Part shown: positions 54,398 through 63,950 of the stretch, in pieces | Layout: every line of letters begins with the position of its first letter | How positions within the stretch are numbered: position 1 is the stretch's first letter | Source: Paenibacillus sp. KS-LC4 | GTDB taxonomy: Bacteria; Bacillota; Bacilli; Paenibacillales; Paenibacillaceae | DNA: 64,000 nucleotides | Assembly: GCF_036894955.1 (NCBI RefSeq) | Contig: NZ_CP145905.1 | Span: 2,808,501-2,872,500 of the forward strand | Reading direction: 5' to 3' | Made by a program: the position numbers and the translations under genes | Notes under the pieces: model-generated | Seen by the model: only the letters and a program-made list of their open reading frames with translations | Databases searched by the model: none | Told to the model about the DNA's origin: nothing

Positions 54398-54494
54398 GTG
54401 TTAGAGATTGGATGGCCCTTCGCTGTCTGCGTTTAATAAGGACATTGGTCTTTTCAAGCATTTCTAACACATTGCGTTAGAGATGCTTTTTTTG
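54398..54494 (+). promoter_or_regulatory. Riboswitch expression platform: antiterminator and terminator
   Basis: The terminator is AAGCATTTCTAAC (54456-54468) pairing with GTTAGAGATGCTT (54476-54488), followed by a T run. An upstream GTGTTAGA (54398-54405) is an exact complement of TCTAACAC (54463-54470) in the terminator's left arm, and so can form the competing antiterminator. This indicates transcription attenuation. Confidence 0.8.
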
Positions 54495-54539
54495 TTGAGT
54501 ACAAATTGTAAATGGCTACATATAAAGGAGTTGGCATCA

Positions 54540-56381
54540 ATGAGTGAAGCAGGCGTCGGCAAGCTGTTAATTATCGGCTTCGGCCCAGGAAGCTTTGAGC
54601 ATATTACGAAGCGCGCCCGTGAAGCGATTCAGGAGAGCGATATCGTCATTGGCTATAACACGTACGTGGACTTGATTCGCGAGCTAATCAGCGATCAAGC
54701 GATTGTGCGTACGGGAATGACGGAGGAGGTCAGCCGGGCACAAGAAGCGGTTCGCCAGGCGGAGAATGGCAAGAAGGTAGCCGTCATATCAAGCGGCGAT
54801 GCGGGCGTGTACGGTATGGCAGGACTCGTATATGAGGTGCTGATTGAGAAGGGCTGGAAGCGTAACGGCGGGGTAGAGGTTGAAGTCATTCCCGGCATTT
54901 CGGCGATAAACTCGACAGCGTCCCTGCTAGGCGCACCGATTATGCATGACGCCTGTACGATCAGCCTAAGCGATCATTTGACGCCTTGGGAGCTCATTGC
55001 GCGCAGGGTAGAGGCGGCTGGACAAGCGGATTTCGTCATTGCGCTTTACAATCCGCGCAGCGGAAGAAGAACGCGGCAAATTGTGGAGACGCAGCGTATT
55101 TTGCTCAAATATCGCTCGCCAGAGACGCCAGTCGGCATTGTGAAAAGCGCGTACCGTGACCGTGAAGACATTGTTGTTACAACGCTTGCCCGAATGCTTG
55201 ACCATGATATCGGTATGCTGACAACGGTCGTTATTGGCAACTCTACGACGGTTAATTATGATGGGCTAATGATTACGCCGCGAGGCTATCAGCGCAAATA
55301 TACGCTGGGAGAGGGTGCGCAGCCGTTGAAGCCGCACCAGCGTCTGCAAGAGAAGAACGAGCCATGGGCGCTTCATACGGCAGGCATGCCGGAGCTTTCA
55401 GGTGATGGAGACTATCTTGAGGGTGAATATAATGCGATGGAACCTTTGGTGGAGCGGGAAGAACCCCAAATAGCGGTACCAGACCAGCCGAGAAATGAAA
55501 TTGGGCAAGGCGGAGGGGTTGCTGTCGCTATAGCGCCGCAAGTCGCTTCGGTGAAGGCTGCTCCAGCTCCGATTGATAAAGCTGCTTCATCGAGGGTGGA
55601 GTCAGCCGCGATGCCAGCTGTCTCGCCGCTTCATTTGGCGATGGAGGCGTTGCTGCTTAATGATCGCAGTAAAGGTATAGAGCCTAATGCTTCTTATGCG
55701 GAAGCTGCTAGCCCATTGCCTGTATTTACGCAGCAATCGGTCTTGGAATTCGCTGTAAGCCCGGGTGTAGCGACGAAGAATTTTACTCCCCAGCAGCTGG
55801 TGGCACTGGCACAGGCGGTTGGCGAGAAGGGCTCGATTGAATATACGCCGCATCATCATCTGCTTGTGCGGATTCCGACGTCTGATCCAGACAGCGTTAC
55901 GGCAAAGCTGCGTGCGGATGGCCTCAGTCTGGCGCCGATTGGTGATGTTTTGCAACTGAAGGCTTGTGATTTTTGCAATCTGGAGAAGGCGGAGTCGGTG
56001 CCTTATGCCGATGAGCTGCAAGAGAAGATCGGCGGTATGGCCATGCCGAAGGAGCTGCGCATTGGGTTTAATGGCTGCGGCATGGCTTGTTACGGTGCAG
56101 TCAACGAGGACATCGGCATCGTATATCGCCGTGGCAAATTCGATTTGTTTCTCGGCGGCAAAACCGTCGGCCGCAATGCGCATGCGGCGCAGCCAGTTGC
56201 CGAGGGCATTGCAGCTGAGGAAATCGTACCTCTGATTGAACGCATTATTGCGCTTTACAAATCGGAGGGACATCCGAATGAGCGCTTTCATAAATTTTTC
56301 AAACGAATGGGACAAATAGAGGGCTATCGTTATCAGGAGCTGCCTGTTTTTCATATCGAAGACGCACTGTGCGGAGACTAA
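54540..56381 (+). CDS. cbiH: CbiH60: precorrin-3B/cobalt-factor III C17-methyltransferase with 4Fe-4S domain
   Basis: A 613-residue fusion (start ATG 54540, behind AAAGGAG; the open frame before it is inside the riboswitch terminator). The N-terminal ~245 residues are a tetrapyrrole methyltransferase of the CobJ/CbiH type (GFGPGSFEHITKRAREAI, SSGDAGVYGMAG, PGISAINSTASLLGAP). A long Ala/Pro/Glu-rich linker follows. The C-terminal ~220 residues resemble a sulfite/nitrite reductase half, with CDFCNLE and GCGMACYGA supplying four [4Fe-4S] cysteines. This is the CbiH60 type described in Priestia megaterium, where it methylates C17 and contracts the ring of cobalt-factor III to cobalt-precorrin-4. 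Confidence 0.92.
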   Translation: MSEAGVGKLLIIGFGPGSFEHITKRAREAIQESDIVIGYNTYVDLIRELISDQAIVRTGMTEEVSRAQEAVRQAENGKKVAVISSGDAGVYGMAGLVYEVLIEKGWKRNGGVEVEVIPGISAINSTASLLGAPIMHDACTISLSDHLTPWELIARRVEAAGQADFVIALYNPRSGRRTRQIVETQRILLKYRSPETPVGIVKSAYRDREDIVVTTLARMLDHDIGMLTTVVIGNSTTVNYDGLMITPRGYQRKYTLGEGAQPLKPHQRLQEKNEPWALHTAGMPELSGDGDYLEGEYNAMEPLVEREEPQIAVPDQPRNEIGQGGGVAVAIAPQVASVKAAPAPIDKAASSRVESAAMPAVSPLHLAMEALLLNDRSKGIEPNASYAEAASPLPVFTQQSVLEFAVSPGVATKNFTPQQLVALAQAVGEKGSIEYTPHHHLLVRIPTSDPDSVTAKLRADGLSLAPIGDVLQLKACDFCNLEKAESVPYADELQEKIGGMAMPKELRIGFNGCGMACYGAVNEDIGIVYRRGKFDLFLGGKTVGRNAHAAQPVAEGIAAEEIVPLIERIIALYKSEGHPNERFHKFFKRMGQIEGYRYQELPVFHIEDALCGD

Positions 56382-56405
56382 CGACAGCAAGGGAGATGAA
56401 GGAAG

Positions 56406-57491
56406 ATGGATGCGGTTTTATTTGTAGGGCACGGAAGCCGGGATGAGAGAGGCAATGAAGAGGTGCGCGAGTTTGTGGCCTCTGTAGCGCCAACACTGAA
56501 TGCGGATTTGGTAGAGCTTTGCTTTCTGGAATTTGTAACGCCGACGATGAAGCAGGGCTTCGATATTTGCGTATCAAAAGGGGCGACGCGGATCGCAGTT
56601 ATTCCAATTACATTATTTTCGGCAGGGCATGCCAAGCTTCATATGCCTGCGGCGATTGATGAGGCCAAGCTTCGTTACCCAGCTATAAATATTATTTATG
56701 GGCGGCCGATTGGCGTTCATGATCAAGTGCTGGAAATTTTGACCTCTCGCCTTGGAGAAGCTGTTGCAGCAGAGGAAAGCGAGCTCGCAGATACGGCTAT
56801 TTTGATCGTCGGTCGGGGCAGCAGCGATGCCGATGCGAACAGCGAGCTGTTCAAGATTGCTCGCTTATTCTGGGAACGCCTTAAAGTGAAATGGGTGGAA
56901 ACAGCCTTTATTGGCGTAACAGCTCCTTTGATGGATGAAGGTGTAGAGCGTTGCCTCAAGCTGGGCGCGCGCAAAGTAATTATCCTGCCTTATTTCCTAT
57001 TTACCGGCGTTCTCATTAAAAGGATGGAAGCAGCGATGGAGCAATATACGTCTGCTTATCCGGATACGGAATTTGTGCTTGCTGAATATTTTGGCTTCCA
57101 TCCGCTGCTTAAAGAAATTTTGAAGGATCGCGCCGCAGAAGCGCTTCAGGACGAAGTGAAGATGAACTGCGATATGTGCCAGTTCCGCCTGCAGGCGATG
57201 AAGGATCATGATCATCACCACCACCATGACCATGATCACGACCACCATCATCATCACGATCATGATCACGAACATGAGCATCATGACCACAATCATGAGT
57301 GCCACACGCATGATCATGACCATCATCATCATGAAGGTCACACGCATGAGCATCCTCATGAGCACCATGACCATGACCATGATCACGACCACAAGCATCT
57401 TGAAATTGGCGAGCTTGCAGCTGATGCCAAGGAAGCTGCTCCGAAAAATGATACTCCATCCAAGGCGACAACGCTTGTTGGGGAGGGTTAA
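56406..57491 (+). CDS. cbiX: Sirohydrochlorin cobaltochelatase CbiX, long form
   Basis: A 361-residue chelatase that inserts cobalt into sirohydrochlorin or factor II, the commitment step of the early-cobalt route. Two CbiX/CbiK-like halves are visible (FVGHGSRDERGNEEV with its histidine, and IVGRGSSDADANSE). A MNCDMC (MxCxxC) cluster motif follows, as in Bacillus CbiX, which carries an iron-sulfur centre. Then comes a very histidine-rich tail (about 57208-57397: repeated HDHDH and HHHH units). The tail probably binds or stores cobalt or nickel. It follows cbiH by 24 bp. Confidence 0.93.
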   Translation: MDAVLFVGHGSRDERGNEEVREFVASVAPTLNADLVELCFLEFVTPTMKQGFDICVSKGATRIAVIPITLFSAGHAKLHMPAAIDEAKLRYPAINIIYGRPIGVHDQVLEILTSRLGEAVAAEESELADTAILIVGRGSSDADANSELFKIARLFWERLKVKWVETAFIGVTAPLMDEGVERCLKLGARKVIILPYFLFTGVLIKRMEAAMEQYTSAYPDTEFVLAEYFGFHPLLKEILKDRAAEALQDEVKMNCDMCQFRLQAMKDHDHHHHHDHDHDHHHHHDHDHEHEHHDHNHECHTHDHDHHHHEGHTHEHPHEHHDHDHDHDHKHLEIGELAADAKEAAPKNDTPSKATTLVGEG

Positions 57492-57494
57492 GTG

Positions 57495-58262
57495 ATGATT
57501 TTTATGCTATGTGGAACGAGCGATGCGAGGGAACTCGCCGTGCAAATAAAAGCCCATGGCTATAACGTGCTGACCTCTGTCGTGACCGACAGTGCTGCAG
57601 GCAGCTTGAAGGAAGCTGGACTTGACGTGCGAGTGGGACGGCTTACCGAGGGTGAGATGGCCGCTTACCTGAAGGAAAATCAGGTACAGGCTGTCGTAGA
57701 TGCCAGCCATCCCTTTGCGGAAGAAGCGCATCGCAATGCGATGGCGGCGGCTGAGCAAGCATCGGTGCCGTATATTCGATACGAGCGCGAGAGCTTGACC
57801 TTTGACGGACAGCCGCTAATCCAGTATGCGGATGATTATGCCGAAGCAGCCGAGCTAGCGGCTGCCAAAGGCGGCGTCGTGATGCTGACAACCGGCAGCA
57901 AAACGCTCCAGGTGTTTACCGAGCGTCTGTTAGGCCTGCCTAACGTTACGCTCATCGCCCGCATGCTGCCGCGCCTCGACAATATGGAGAAATGCGAGGC
58001 GCTTGGTCTGCCGCAAAAGCACATCGTTGCGATGCAAGGGCCATTTTCCAAAGCGCTCAACCGCGCTCTTTACGAGCAATTCGGCGTGACGCTGATGATT
58101 ACGAAGGAGAGCGGCAAGGTCGGCTCTGTGGATGAGAAGCTGGAAGCCGCCCTTGAAATGGGAATTGAGACGATTATTATTGGGCGCCCTAAGCTTGCCT
58201 ATGGGCATGTTTTTTCGCGCTTTGACGAAATTAGTGATACATTAAAGGAAATGTTGAAATAA
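57495..58262 (+). CDS. cbiJ: Cobalt-precorrin-6A reductase CbiJ
   Basis: A 255-residue reductase that reduces cobalt-precorrin-6A with a nicotinamide cofactor. The N-terminal MLCGTSDARELA, VVDASHPFAEEAHRNA and LTTGSKTLQVF blocks, then MQGPFS and ITKESGKVGSVDEKLEAA, match CbiJ/CobK. An ATG at 57495 lies behind GGAGGG of the cbiX end; a GTG at 57492 is also possible. It starts 3 bases after the cbiX stop. Confidence 0.92.
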   Translation: MIFMLCGTSDARELAVQIKAHGYNVLTSVVTDSAAGSLKEAGLDVRVGRLTEGEMAAYLKENQVQAVVDASHPFAEEAHRNAMAAAEQASVPYIRYERESLTFDGQPLIQYADDYAEAAELAAAKGGVVMLTTGSKTLQVFTERLLGLPNVTLIARMLPRLDNMEKCEALGLPQKHIVAMQGPFSKALNRALYEQFGVTLMITKESGKVGSVDEKLEAALEMGIETIIIGRPKLAYGHVFSRFDEISDTLKEMLK

Positions 58263-58303
58263 ATATGCATTGCATCATACATTGAAGGAGCTGAGCTTAA
58301 AGC

Positions 58304-58954
58304 ATGGATTTTTTGACTGATTTTAAACCGCTTACTGTACAGCCGCAGGAAATTGAAAGCCGCAGCTTTGAAATGATTACCGAGGAGCTGGGGGAGCACC
58401 CCTTCACCGAGGAGCAATATGCTGTCGTTCAGCGCGTCATTCACGCCTCCGCCGATTTTGAGCTGGGACGCAGCATGATGTTCCATAAGGATGCAGTTCA
58501 GGCAGGCATTAAGGCAATTCGCGCTGGCAAGCCTGTCGTAGCAGACGTGCAGATGGTTCAAGTCGGAATAAGCAAGCCGCGCATTGAGAAGTTTGGCGGC
58601 GACGTGCGCGTATACATATCGGATGCAGATGTAATGGAGGAGGCGAAGCGGCTCAATACGACGCGCGCGATTATTTCCATTCGCAAGGCGATTCGCGAAG
58701 CGGACGGCGGTATTTTTGCAATCGGGAACGCACCTACAGCGCTGCTTGAGCTAATTAGATTGGTGAAAAATGGCGAAGCCAAACCCGGCCTTATCGTTGG
58801 CGTGCCTGTCGGCTTCGTATCGGCAGCAGAATCGAAGGAGGAGCTTGCGAAGCTGGACATTCCGTTCATTACGAATCTCGGACGAAAGGGCGGGAGCCCG
58901 GTTGCCGTAGCTGCGGTTAACGCGATTTCCCTGCTGGCAGAGCGCCAAGTGTAA
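58304..58954 (+). CDS. cbiC: Cobalt-precorrin-8 methylmutase CbiC
   Basis: A 216-residue enzyme that moves a methyl from C11 to C12 to give cobyrinic acid. Motifs are IESRSFEMITEELGE, RVIHASADFELGRSM with the conserved active-site histidine, VADVQMVQVGI and NAPTALLELIRL. PGLIVGVPVGFVSAAESKEEL is the standard C-terminal block. It lies 41 bp after cbiJ and 5 bp before cbiD. Confidence 0.95.
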   Translation: MDFLTDFKPLTVQPQEIESRSFEMITEELGEHPFTEEQYAVVQRVIHASADFELGRSMMFHKDAVQAGIKAIRAGKPVVADVQMVQVGISKPRIEKFGGDVRVYISDADVMEEAKRLNTTRAIISIRKAIREADGGIFAIGNAPTALLELIRLVKNGEAKPGLIVGVPVGFVSAAESKEELAKLDIPFITNLGRKGGSPVAVAAVNAISLLAERQV

Positions 58955-58959
58955 ATAGC

Positions 58960-60051
58960 GTGGACAAGAAAGAGGATAAGCCGCTCCGCCATGGCTATAC
59001 GACGGGTTCGTGTGCGACTGCCGCGACAAAAGCGGCACTGACTGCGCTGATTTTGCGTGAACAGCAGACCGAGTCGGAAATTGTGCTGCCGATTGGCGAG
59101 CGGGTCACTTTCACCATCGTAAGCTGTGAGCTGAGTGGCGATTTCGCAAAAGCAGAGGTTATTAAGGATGGCGGCGATGATCCGGATGCTACGCATGGCG
59201 CGAGCATTTTTTCGGAGGTCAAATGGCATGACGGCGAAGGCATCCTGCTTGATGGCGGTGTTGGGGTTGGTAGGGTTACAAAGCCCGGGCTGCCTGTGCC
59301 GGTTGGCGAAGCCGCCATTAACCCGGTGCCGCGCCGTATGATTCATGAAGCGGTAGAAGAGGTGCTGCGCTCGTTCGAGCTGGAAGGGCGAGGCGTAAGC
59401 GTCGTCATTTCCGTGCCGGAAGGCGAGCAAATCGCGCTCAAAACGTTAAATGGTCGCCTCGGTATTATCGGCGGCATTTCCATACTCGGGACGAGAGGTA
59501 CGGTTGTGCCATTCTCTACCGCAGCATACAAAGCGAGCGTCGCGCAAGCGATTAATGTCGCAGCCGTCAGCGGCTGCGACCATCTTGTTTTATCGACAGG
59601 TGGCCGCACGGAAAAGTTTGGGATGGAGCTTTATCCGGATTTGCCGGAGGAGGCCTTTATCGAGATGGGCGATTTTATCGGCTTTTCGCTGAAAATGGCC
59701 CGAAACAAGCATATTCGCAAAGTAACGCTAGTCGGCATGATGGGCAAGTTTTCGAAGGTGGCGCAGGGCGTCATGATGGTGCATTCCAAAAGCGCCCCCG
59801 TCGACTTCGGCTTTCTTGCTGAAATTGCGGAATATGCCGCCGTTCCCGAAGGGCTTGTGGAAGAAATACGCGGTGCGAACACCGCTTCGCAGGTCGGTGA
59901 TATGATGCAGGAGCGCGGCATCGACGCCTTTTTCGAAAGAATGAGCGAGCTGTGCTGCTACCACAGCAAGAAGGAAGCGGGCGGACAGCTGATCGTCGAG
60001 ACGGTCATTATATCTATGAAGGCTTTGCTGTTAGGCAGGGCTGAACAATAG
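58960..60051 (+). CDS. cbiD: Cobalt-precorrin-5B C1-methyltransferase CbiD
   Basis: A 363-residue methyltransferase of the anaerobic pathway, unlike the other ring methyltransferases in fold. The N-terminal LRHGYTTGSCATAATKAAL motif is diagnostic. GISILGTRG and STGGRTEKFGMELYPDLPEE follow. The GTG start is 5 bp after cbiC. Its presence, with CbiG and CbiX, marks the early-cobalt (oxygen-independent) route. Confidence 0.95.
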   Translation: MDKKEDKPLRHGYTTGSCATAATKAALTALILREQQTESEIVLPIGERVTFTIVSCELSGDFAKAEVIKDGGDDPDATHGASIFSEVKWHDGEGILLDGGVGVGRVTKPGLPVPVGEAAINPVPRRMIHEAVEEVLRSFELEGRGVSVVISVPEGEQIALKTLNGRLGIIGGISILGTRGTVVPFSTAAYKASVAQAINVAAVSGCDHLVLSTGGRTEKFGMELYPDLPEEAFIEMGDFIGFSLKMARNKHIRKVTLVGMMGKFSKVAQGVMMVHSKSAPVDFGFLAEIAEYAAVPEGLVEEIRGANTASQVGDMMQERGIDAFFERMSELCCYHSKKEAGGQLIVETVIISMKALLLGRAEQ

Positions 60052-60105
60052 CATTTTCAAAGGCATTCTAGCTGCTTGGCAGCAAAGAATCGGGGGAGAT
60101 AGAGC

Positions 60106-61341
60106 TTGGGGAACAAAATCAAAATGATCGGCATTGGCGATGACGGAGCGCAAGGCTTGCCGCCGCTTTATGAGGACTGGATTCAAGAGAGTGAAGTGCT
60201 CGTTGGCGGCGAGCGCCATTTGGCTTTTTTTCCACAATATGCAGGCGAGAAAATCGTCATTAAAGGCGGTCTGACCGACCTGGCAAAGCAGCTGCAAGCG
60301 GAGAGCAGGAGGACGGTCATCCTCGCTTCGGGTGACCCGTTGTTTTATGGAATCGGCGGTTATTTGGCGGGCAAGGTGGAGCTTGACATTTATCCGGCGC
60401 ACAGTTCGGTGCAGCTTGCTTTTGCGCGAATGGGCGAAAGCTGGCATGATGCGCTGCTGACCAGTGTGCATGGCAAGAGCATGAAGGGGCTGGCGCAGCG
60501 TATCGACGGCAAAGCAAAGATCGCGCTGCTGACCGACGACAAAAACAATCCAAGCGTTATCGCCCGCTACCTGCTCGATTTTGGCATGACTGAATATAAA
60601 GCCTTTTTGGCTGAAAATTTAGGTGGAGCGGATGAGCGTACGGGGTGGTATGAGCTTGGCGAGCTTGCGGAGGCGGAGTTTTCTCCGCTGAATGTACTGA
60701 TTTTGAAGCGCGTAGGAACTAGCCCATCGTGGCCGCTCGGCATTGCGGATAGCGAGTTTGCCCAGCGCAAGCCGGACAAAGGGCTGATTACCAAACGTGA
60801 AATCCGCGTGCTTAGTCTTGCGGCTATGCAGCTTAGAGAGACGAGCACCGTTTGGGATATTGGCACCTGCACAGGCTCTATGGCGATTGAGGCTGCGCGG
60901 ATTGCGCGCCAAGGCGACGTATACGCCATTGAGAAGAACGAAGGCGATCTTGCCAATTGTGTGGAGAACGCCCGGAAATTCAGAACGGACCTGACGACCC
61001 GGCTCGGACGCGCCCCTGAGGGGCTGGATACATTCGCTGATCCCGATGCGGTATTTATCGGCGGCAGCGGCGGCGAGCTGCGCGAGCTGCTGCATATTTG
61101 CTGCACGCGGCTTAAGGAAGGCGGACGCATCGTCGTGAATGCGGCAACGATTGAGACGATGGGCAAGGCGATGAGCGCTTTTGAGGATGAGGGCTTTAAA
61201 ACCGATATTACGCTTGCGCAGCTGTCGCGCAGCAAACCGATACTGGATTTGACGCGCTTTGATGCGCTTAATCCGATTTTTCTAATAACGGCATGGAAGC
61301 AGCCAGAGACACTCATCGAGGAGGAAAGCAGCAATGACTAA
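60106..61341 (+). CDS. cbiET: Precorrin-6B C5,15-methyltransferase/decarboxylase (CbiE-CbiT fusion)
   Basis: A 411-residue fusion. Residues 1-200 are the CbiE tetrapyrrole methyltransferase ([27 protein letters not shown]). Residues about 225-400 are the CbiT Rossmann methyltransferase ([20 protein letters not shown] [32 protein letters not shown]). It methylates C5 and C15 and removes the C12 acetate carboxyl. The same arrangement is called CobL in the aerobic route. The start is TTG 60106 with CGGGGGAG before it. It overlaps cbiL by 8 bp. Confidence 0.93.
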   Translation: MGNKIKMIGIGDDGAQGLPPLYEDWIQESEVLVGGERHLAFFPQYAGEKIVIKGGLTDLAKQLQAESRRTVILASGDPLFYGIGGYLAGKVELDIYPAHSSVQLAFARMGESWHDALLTSVHGKSMKGLAQRIDGKAKIALLTDDKNNPSVIARYLLDFGMTEYKAFLAENLGGADERTGWYELGELAEAEFSPLNVLILKRVGTSPSWPLGIADSEFAQRKPDKGLITKREIRVLSLAAMQLRETSTVWDIGTCTGSMAIEAARIARQGDVYAIEKNEGDLANCVENARKFRTDLTTRLGRAPEGLDTFADPDAVFIGGSGGELRELLHICCTRLKEGGRIVVNAATIETMGKAMSAFEDEGFKTDITLAQLSRSKPILDLTRFDALNPIFLITAWKQPETLIEEESSND

Positions 61342-62044
61342 GCTCGGCAAATTATATGGAATTGGAATTGGACCGGGTGACCCGGAGCTGATTACCGTTA
61401 AAGCGTTTCGACTTATGAAGGAATGTCCGGTTATTGCCTATCCACGCAAAAAGATGGGTGCCAAAAGCTATGCGCTGACGATAGCTGAGCTCTATGTGAA
61501 CGCAGCGGAGAAGGAAATGCTCGGACTGACGTTTCCGATGACGAAGGACCGCGAATCGCTGGAGCGCCAGTGGGAGAAGACGGTGCAGCAAGTATGGCAG
61601 CCGCTAAGTGAAGGACGCGATGTAGCTTTCGTTACAGAAGGCGATCCGATGATCTACAGCACGTATATCCACCTGATGCGGCTTATGCGTGAGCGTCATC
61701 CTGAAGTGGAGATGCAGGCGATTCCCGGCATTTCTTCGTTTAATGCGTCAGCTTCCCGCCTTGGCATTCCGCTCGCCGACGGCGACGAGCATGTGGCGAT
61801 TGTTCCGGCAACGCCAAGCTATGAGGCGATGCGTACCGCGATTGAACGCCACGACTGCGTCGTCTTCATTAAAGTGGCGAAGGTGCTGGATTTGATGCTG
61901 ACCGTGCTGCGCGACTTGAAGCTGGTTAAAAATGCTTATGTTCTGACGAAGGTTACATCGTCCGAGGAGCAAGTCTGGATGGATGTCGAGGAGCTGCAAG
62001 GGCGCGAGCTTGAATATTTGACATTAATGGTGGTGAGAAAATGA
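61334..62044 (+). CDS. cbiL: Cobalt-factor II C20-methyltransferase CbiL
   Basis: A 236-residue S-adenosylmethionine-dependent tetrapyrrole methyltransferase. [19 protein letters not shown] opens the fold, [14 protein letters not shown] is the central motif and [23 protein letters not shown] the next. Length and motifs fit the C20 enzyme (CbiL/CobI). Overlaps both neighbours by 4-8 bp. It acts early, on the cobalt factor II made by CbiX. Confidence 0.93.
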   Translation: MTKLGKLYGIGIGPGDPELITVKAFRLMKECPVIAYPRKKMGAKSYALTIAELYVNAAEKEMLGLTFPMTKDRESLERQWEKTVQQVWQPLSEGRDVAFVTEGDPMIYSTYIHLMRLMRERHPEVEMQAIPGISSFNASASRLGIPLADGDEHVAIVPATPSYEAMRTAIERHDCVVFIKVAKVLDLMLTVLRDLKLVKNAYVLTKVTSSEEQVWMDVEELQGRELEYLTLMVVRK

Positions 62045-62820
62045 TCGTACATATTATAGGCGCGGGTCCCGGTGATCCGGATCTCATTACGGTAAAAGGG
62101 CTAAAGCTGCTGCAAGCGGCCGATGTTGTCATGTATACCGATTCACTCGTTAACGAAGAGCTGATTGCGAAAGCGAAGCCCGAAGCCGAGGTGCTGAAAA
62201 GCGCAGGCATGGACTTGGATGAAATGGTTGGCATCATTGTAGACCGCGTGAAGCAGGGAAAAAGCGTAGCCCGCATCCATACGGGCGATCCCGCGATGTA
62301 TGGGGCTATTTTGGAGCAGATGGTGCTGCTTAAGCGTGAAGGCATCCATTGTGAAATCGTGCCGGGCGTGAGCTCCGTATTTGCTGCCGCTGCCGCGGTT
62401 GGCGCTGAGCTGACGATACCTGACCTGACCCAAACGGTCATTTTGACGCGGGCCGAAGGACGGACGCCTGTCCCCGAGCTGGAGAAGCTGAAGGATTTGG
62501 CGGCGCATCGCTGTACAATCGCGTTGTTCCTCAGTGCTACGCTGACGCGCAAAGTCGTACAGGAGTTTAAAGATGCCGGCTGGGAGGACGAGACGCCGAT
62601 TGCCGTCGTTCGCCGGGCGAGCTGGCCGGATCAGCTCATTATTCGCACAACGCTTGCGGGGCTTGACAATGCGATGCGTGAGCATGGCATTCGCGCGCAT
62701 GCGATGATTTTGGCAGGCTGGGCGCTTGACCCAGAGCTGCACAATAAAGATGCGCACCGTTCAAAGCTGTATGACAAAACGTTCACGCACCGCTTCCGCA
62801 GAGGAGTGAAGCCGGAATGA
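62041..62820 (+). CDS. cbiF: Cobalt-precorrin-4 C11-methyltransferase CbiF
   Basis: A 259-residue methyltransferase with HIIGAGPGDPDLITVKGLKLL, RIHTGDPAMYGAILEQM, and PGVSSVFAAAAAVGAELTIP. The EGRTPVPELEKLKDLA stretch identifies the C11 enzyme (CbiF/CobM). It acts after ring contraction by CbiH60 and before CbiG. Start and stop overlap both neighbouring genes. Confidence 0.95.
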   Translation: MIVHIIGAGPGDPDLITVKGLKLLQAADVVMYTDSLVNEELIAKAKPEAEVLKSAGMDLDEMVGIIVDRVKQGKSVARIHTGDPAMYGAILEQMVLLKREGIHCEIVPGVSSVFAAAAAVGAELTIPDLTQTVILTRAEGRTPVPELEKLKDLAAHRCTIALFLSATLTRKVVQEFKDAGWEDETPIAVVRRASWPDQLIIRTTLAGLDNAMREHGIRAHAMILAGWALDPELHNKDAHRSKLYDKTFTHRFRRGVKPE

Positions 62821-63950
62821 GCGTAATCATTCAGCTGGAAGAAGGCGTAATTCCGGATATTAGCCAAAAACACGAATATGCCGTAGTTGCGATTACAAAG
62901 CATGGCGTGCAGACTGGCAGACGGCTGCTGGAAAATATGGGCGCCGTCGATTTGTATTACATGGGCAAATTTGAAGCAGGAGATGAAGAAAGTCGCGGGA
63001 TTCAGCTGTTTAACGGCTCGGTGCGCATGCTGTTTCCTGCTTTGTTTCCGAAATATAAAGGAATCATCTGTATTATATCGCTTGGCGCCGTTGTGCGAAT
63101 GATTGCTCCATTGCTGCAAGACAAGAAGAAGGACCCTGGCATCGTCGTTATTGACGATAAGGGGGAGCATGTCATTAGCGTGCTGTCCGGCCATCTCGGA
63201 GGAGCGAATGAGCTGACGCGTGAGACGGCGGCGGCAATTGGCGCGCGCCCAGTATTGACGACGGCATCGGATGTACAGCGCACGCTGCCTGTCGATTTGT
63301 TCGGGCGTCGCTTTGGCTGGGAGTGGGAAAGCGATGCAAAGCTGACGCCTGTCAGCGCCGCTGTCGTCAATGAGGAGCCTGTTGCAATTGTGCAGGAGTC
63401 GGGCGAGCGGAACTGGTGGATGCATGACACACCAATGCCTCCTAACCTGGTCGTATATGACTCGATTGCCGCAGCAGAGGCTGCCGCGCCTAACGCGGCG
63501 CTCATAGTCACACACCGCCTGCTGGAGGAGGAGGAGCAGAAGCTGCTGGATAATGGCGTGCTTTACCGTCCGAAGGTGCTGGCGCTTGGTATTGGCTGCA
63601 ATCGGGGGACGTCTGCGGAGGAAATCGAAGCGGTTATTGCTTCTTCCTTAGAAGGTATTCGTGCTTCGATCCGCAGTGTCAAGGCAATCTGCACCATTGA
63701 TCTTAAGAAGGATGAAGAGGGACTGCTTGCGGTATGCGCCAAGCATGGCTGGCCGCTGGTAACGTATACGCCTGCCGAACTGAACGAAGAGGAAATTAGC
63801 GAGCCTTCTGAAACGGTATTTAAATTTACTGGAGCATACGGAGTAAGCGAGCCTGCGGCAAAGCGTTATACGAAAAGCAATGAGCTGCTGCTGGGCAAGC
63901 AAAAATCCGGCAATGTCACGATTTCAATTGGACTTATTCCATACTCATAG
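62817..63950 (+). CDS. cbiG: Cobalt-precorrin-5A hydrolase CbiG
   Basis: A 377-residue enzyme that opens the delta-lactone of cobalt-precorrin-5A and expels acetaldehyde. The N-terminal and central parts carry AVVAITKHGVQTGRRL, IVVIDDKGEHVISVLSGHLGGANELTRE and a C-terminal CobE/CbiG_C domain with LALGIGCNRGTSAEEIE. The complete reading frame ends 50 bp before the window edge. The last 50 bases hold no recognisable feature; cbiA and other cobalamin genes, if in this operon, lie beyond. Confidence 0.93.
   Translation: MSVIIQLEEGVIPDISQKHEYAVVAITKHGVQTGRRLLENMGAVDLYYMGKFEAGDEESRGIQLFNGSVRMLFPALFPKYKGIICIISLGAVVRMIAPLLQDKKKDPGIVVIDDKGEHVISVLSGHLGGANELTRETAAAIGARPVLTTASDVQRTLPVDLFGRRFGWEWESDAKLTPVSAAVVNEEPVAIVQESGERNWWMHDTPMPPNLVVYDSIAAAEAAAPNAALIVTHRLLEEEEQKLLDNGVLYRPKVLALGIGCNRGTSAEEIEAVIASSLEGIRASIRSVKAICTIDLKKDEEGLLAVCAKHGWPLVTYTPAELNEEEISEPSETVFKFTGAYGVSEPAAKRYTKSNELLLGKQKSGNVTISIGLIPYS

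Noticed and set aside
54483-54539. Upstream extension of the cbiH frame from ATG 54483
   Set aside because: That ATG lies within the riboswitch terminator; the ATG at 54540 has AAAGGAG and starts the family sequence.
57208-57495. Met/Thr/Ile-rich plus-strand frame and matching minus-strand frames over the cbiX 3' end
   Set aside because: These are other-frame readings of the His-rich CAT/GAT repeat of cbiX.
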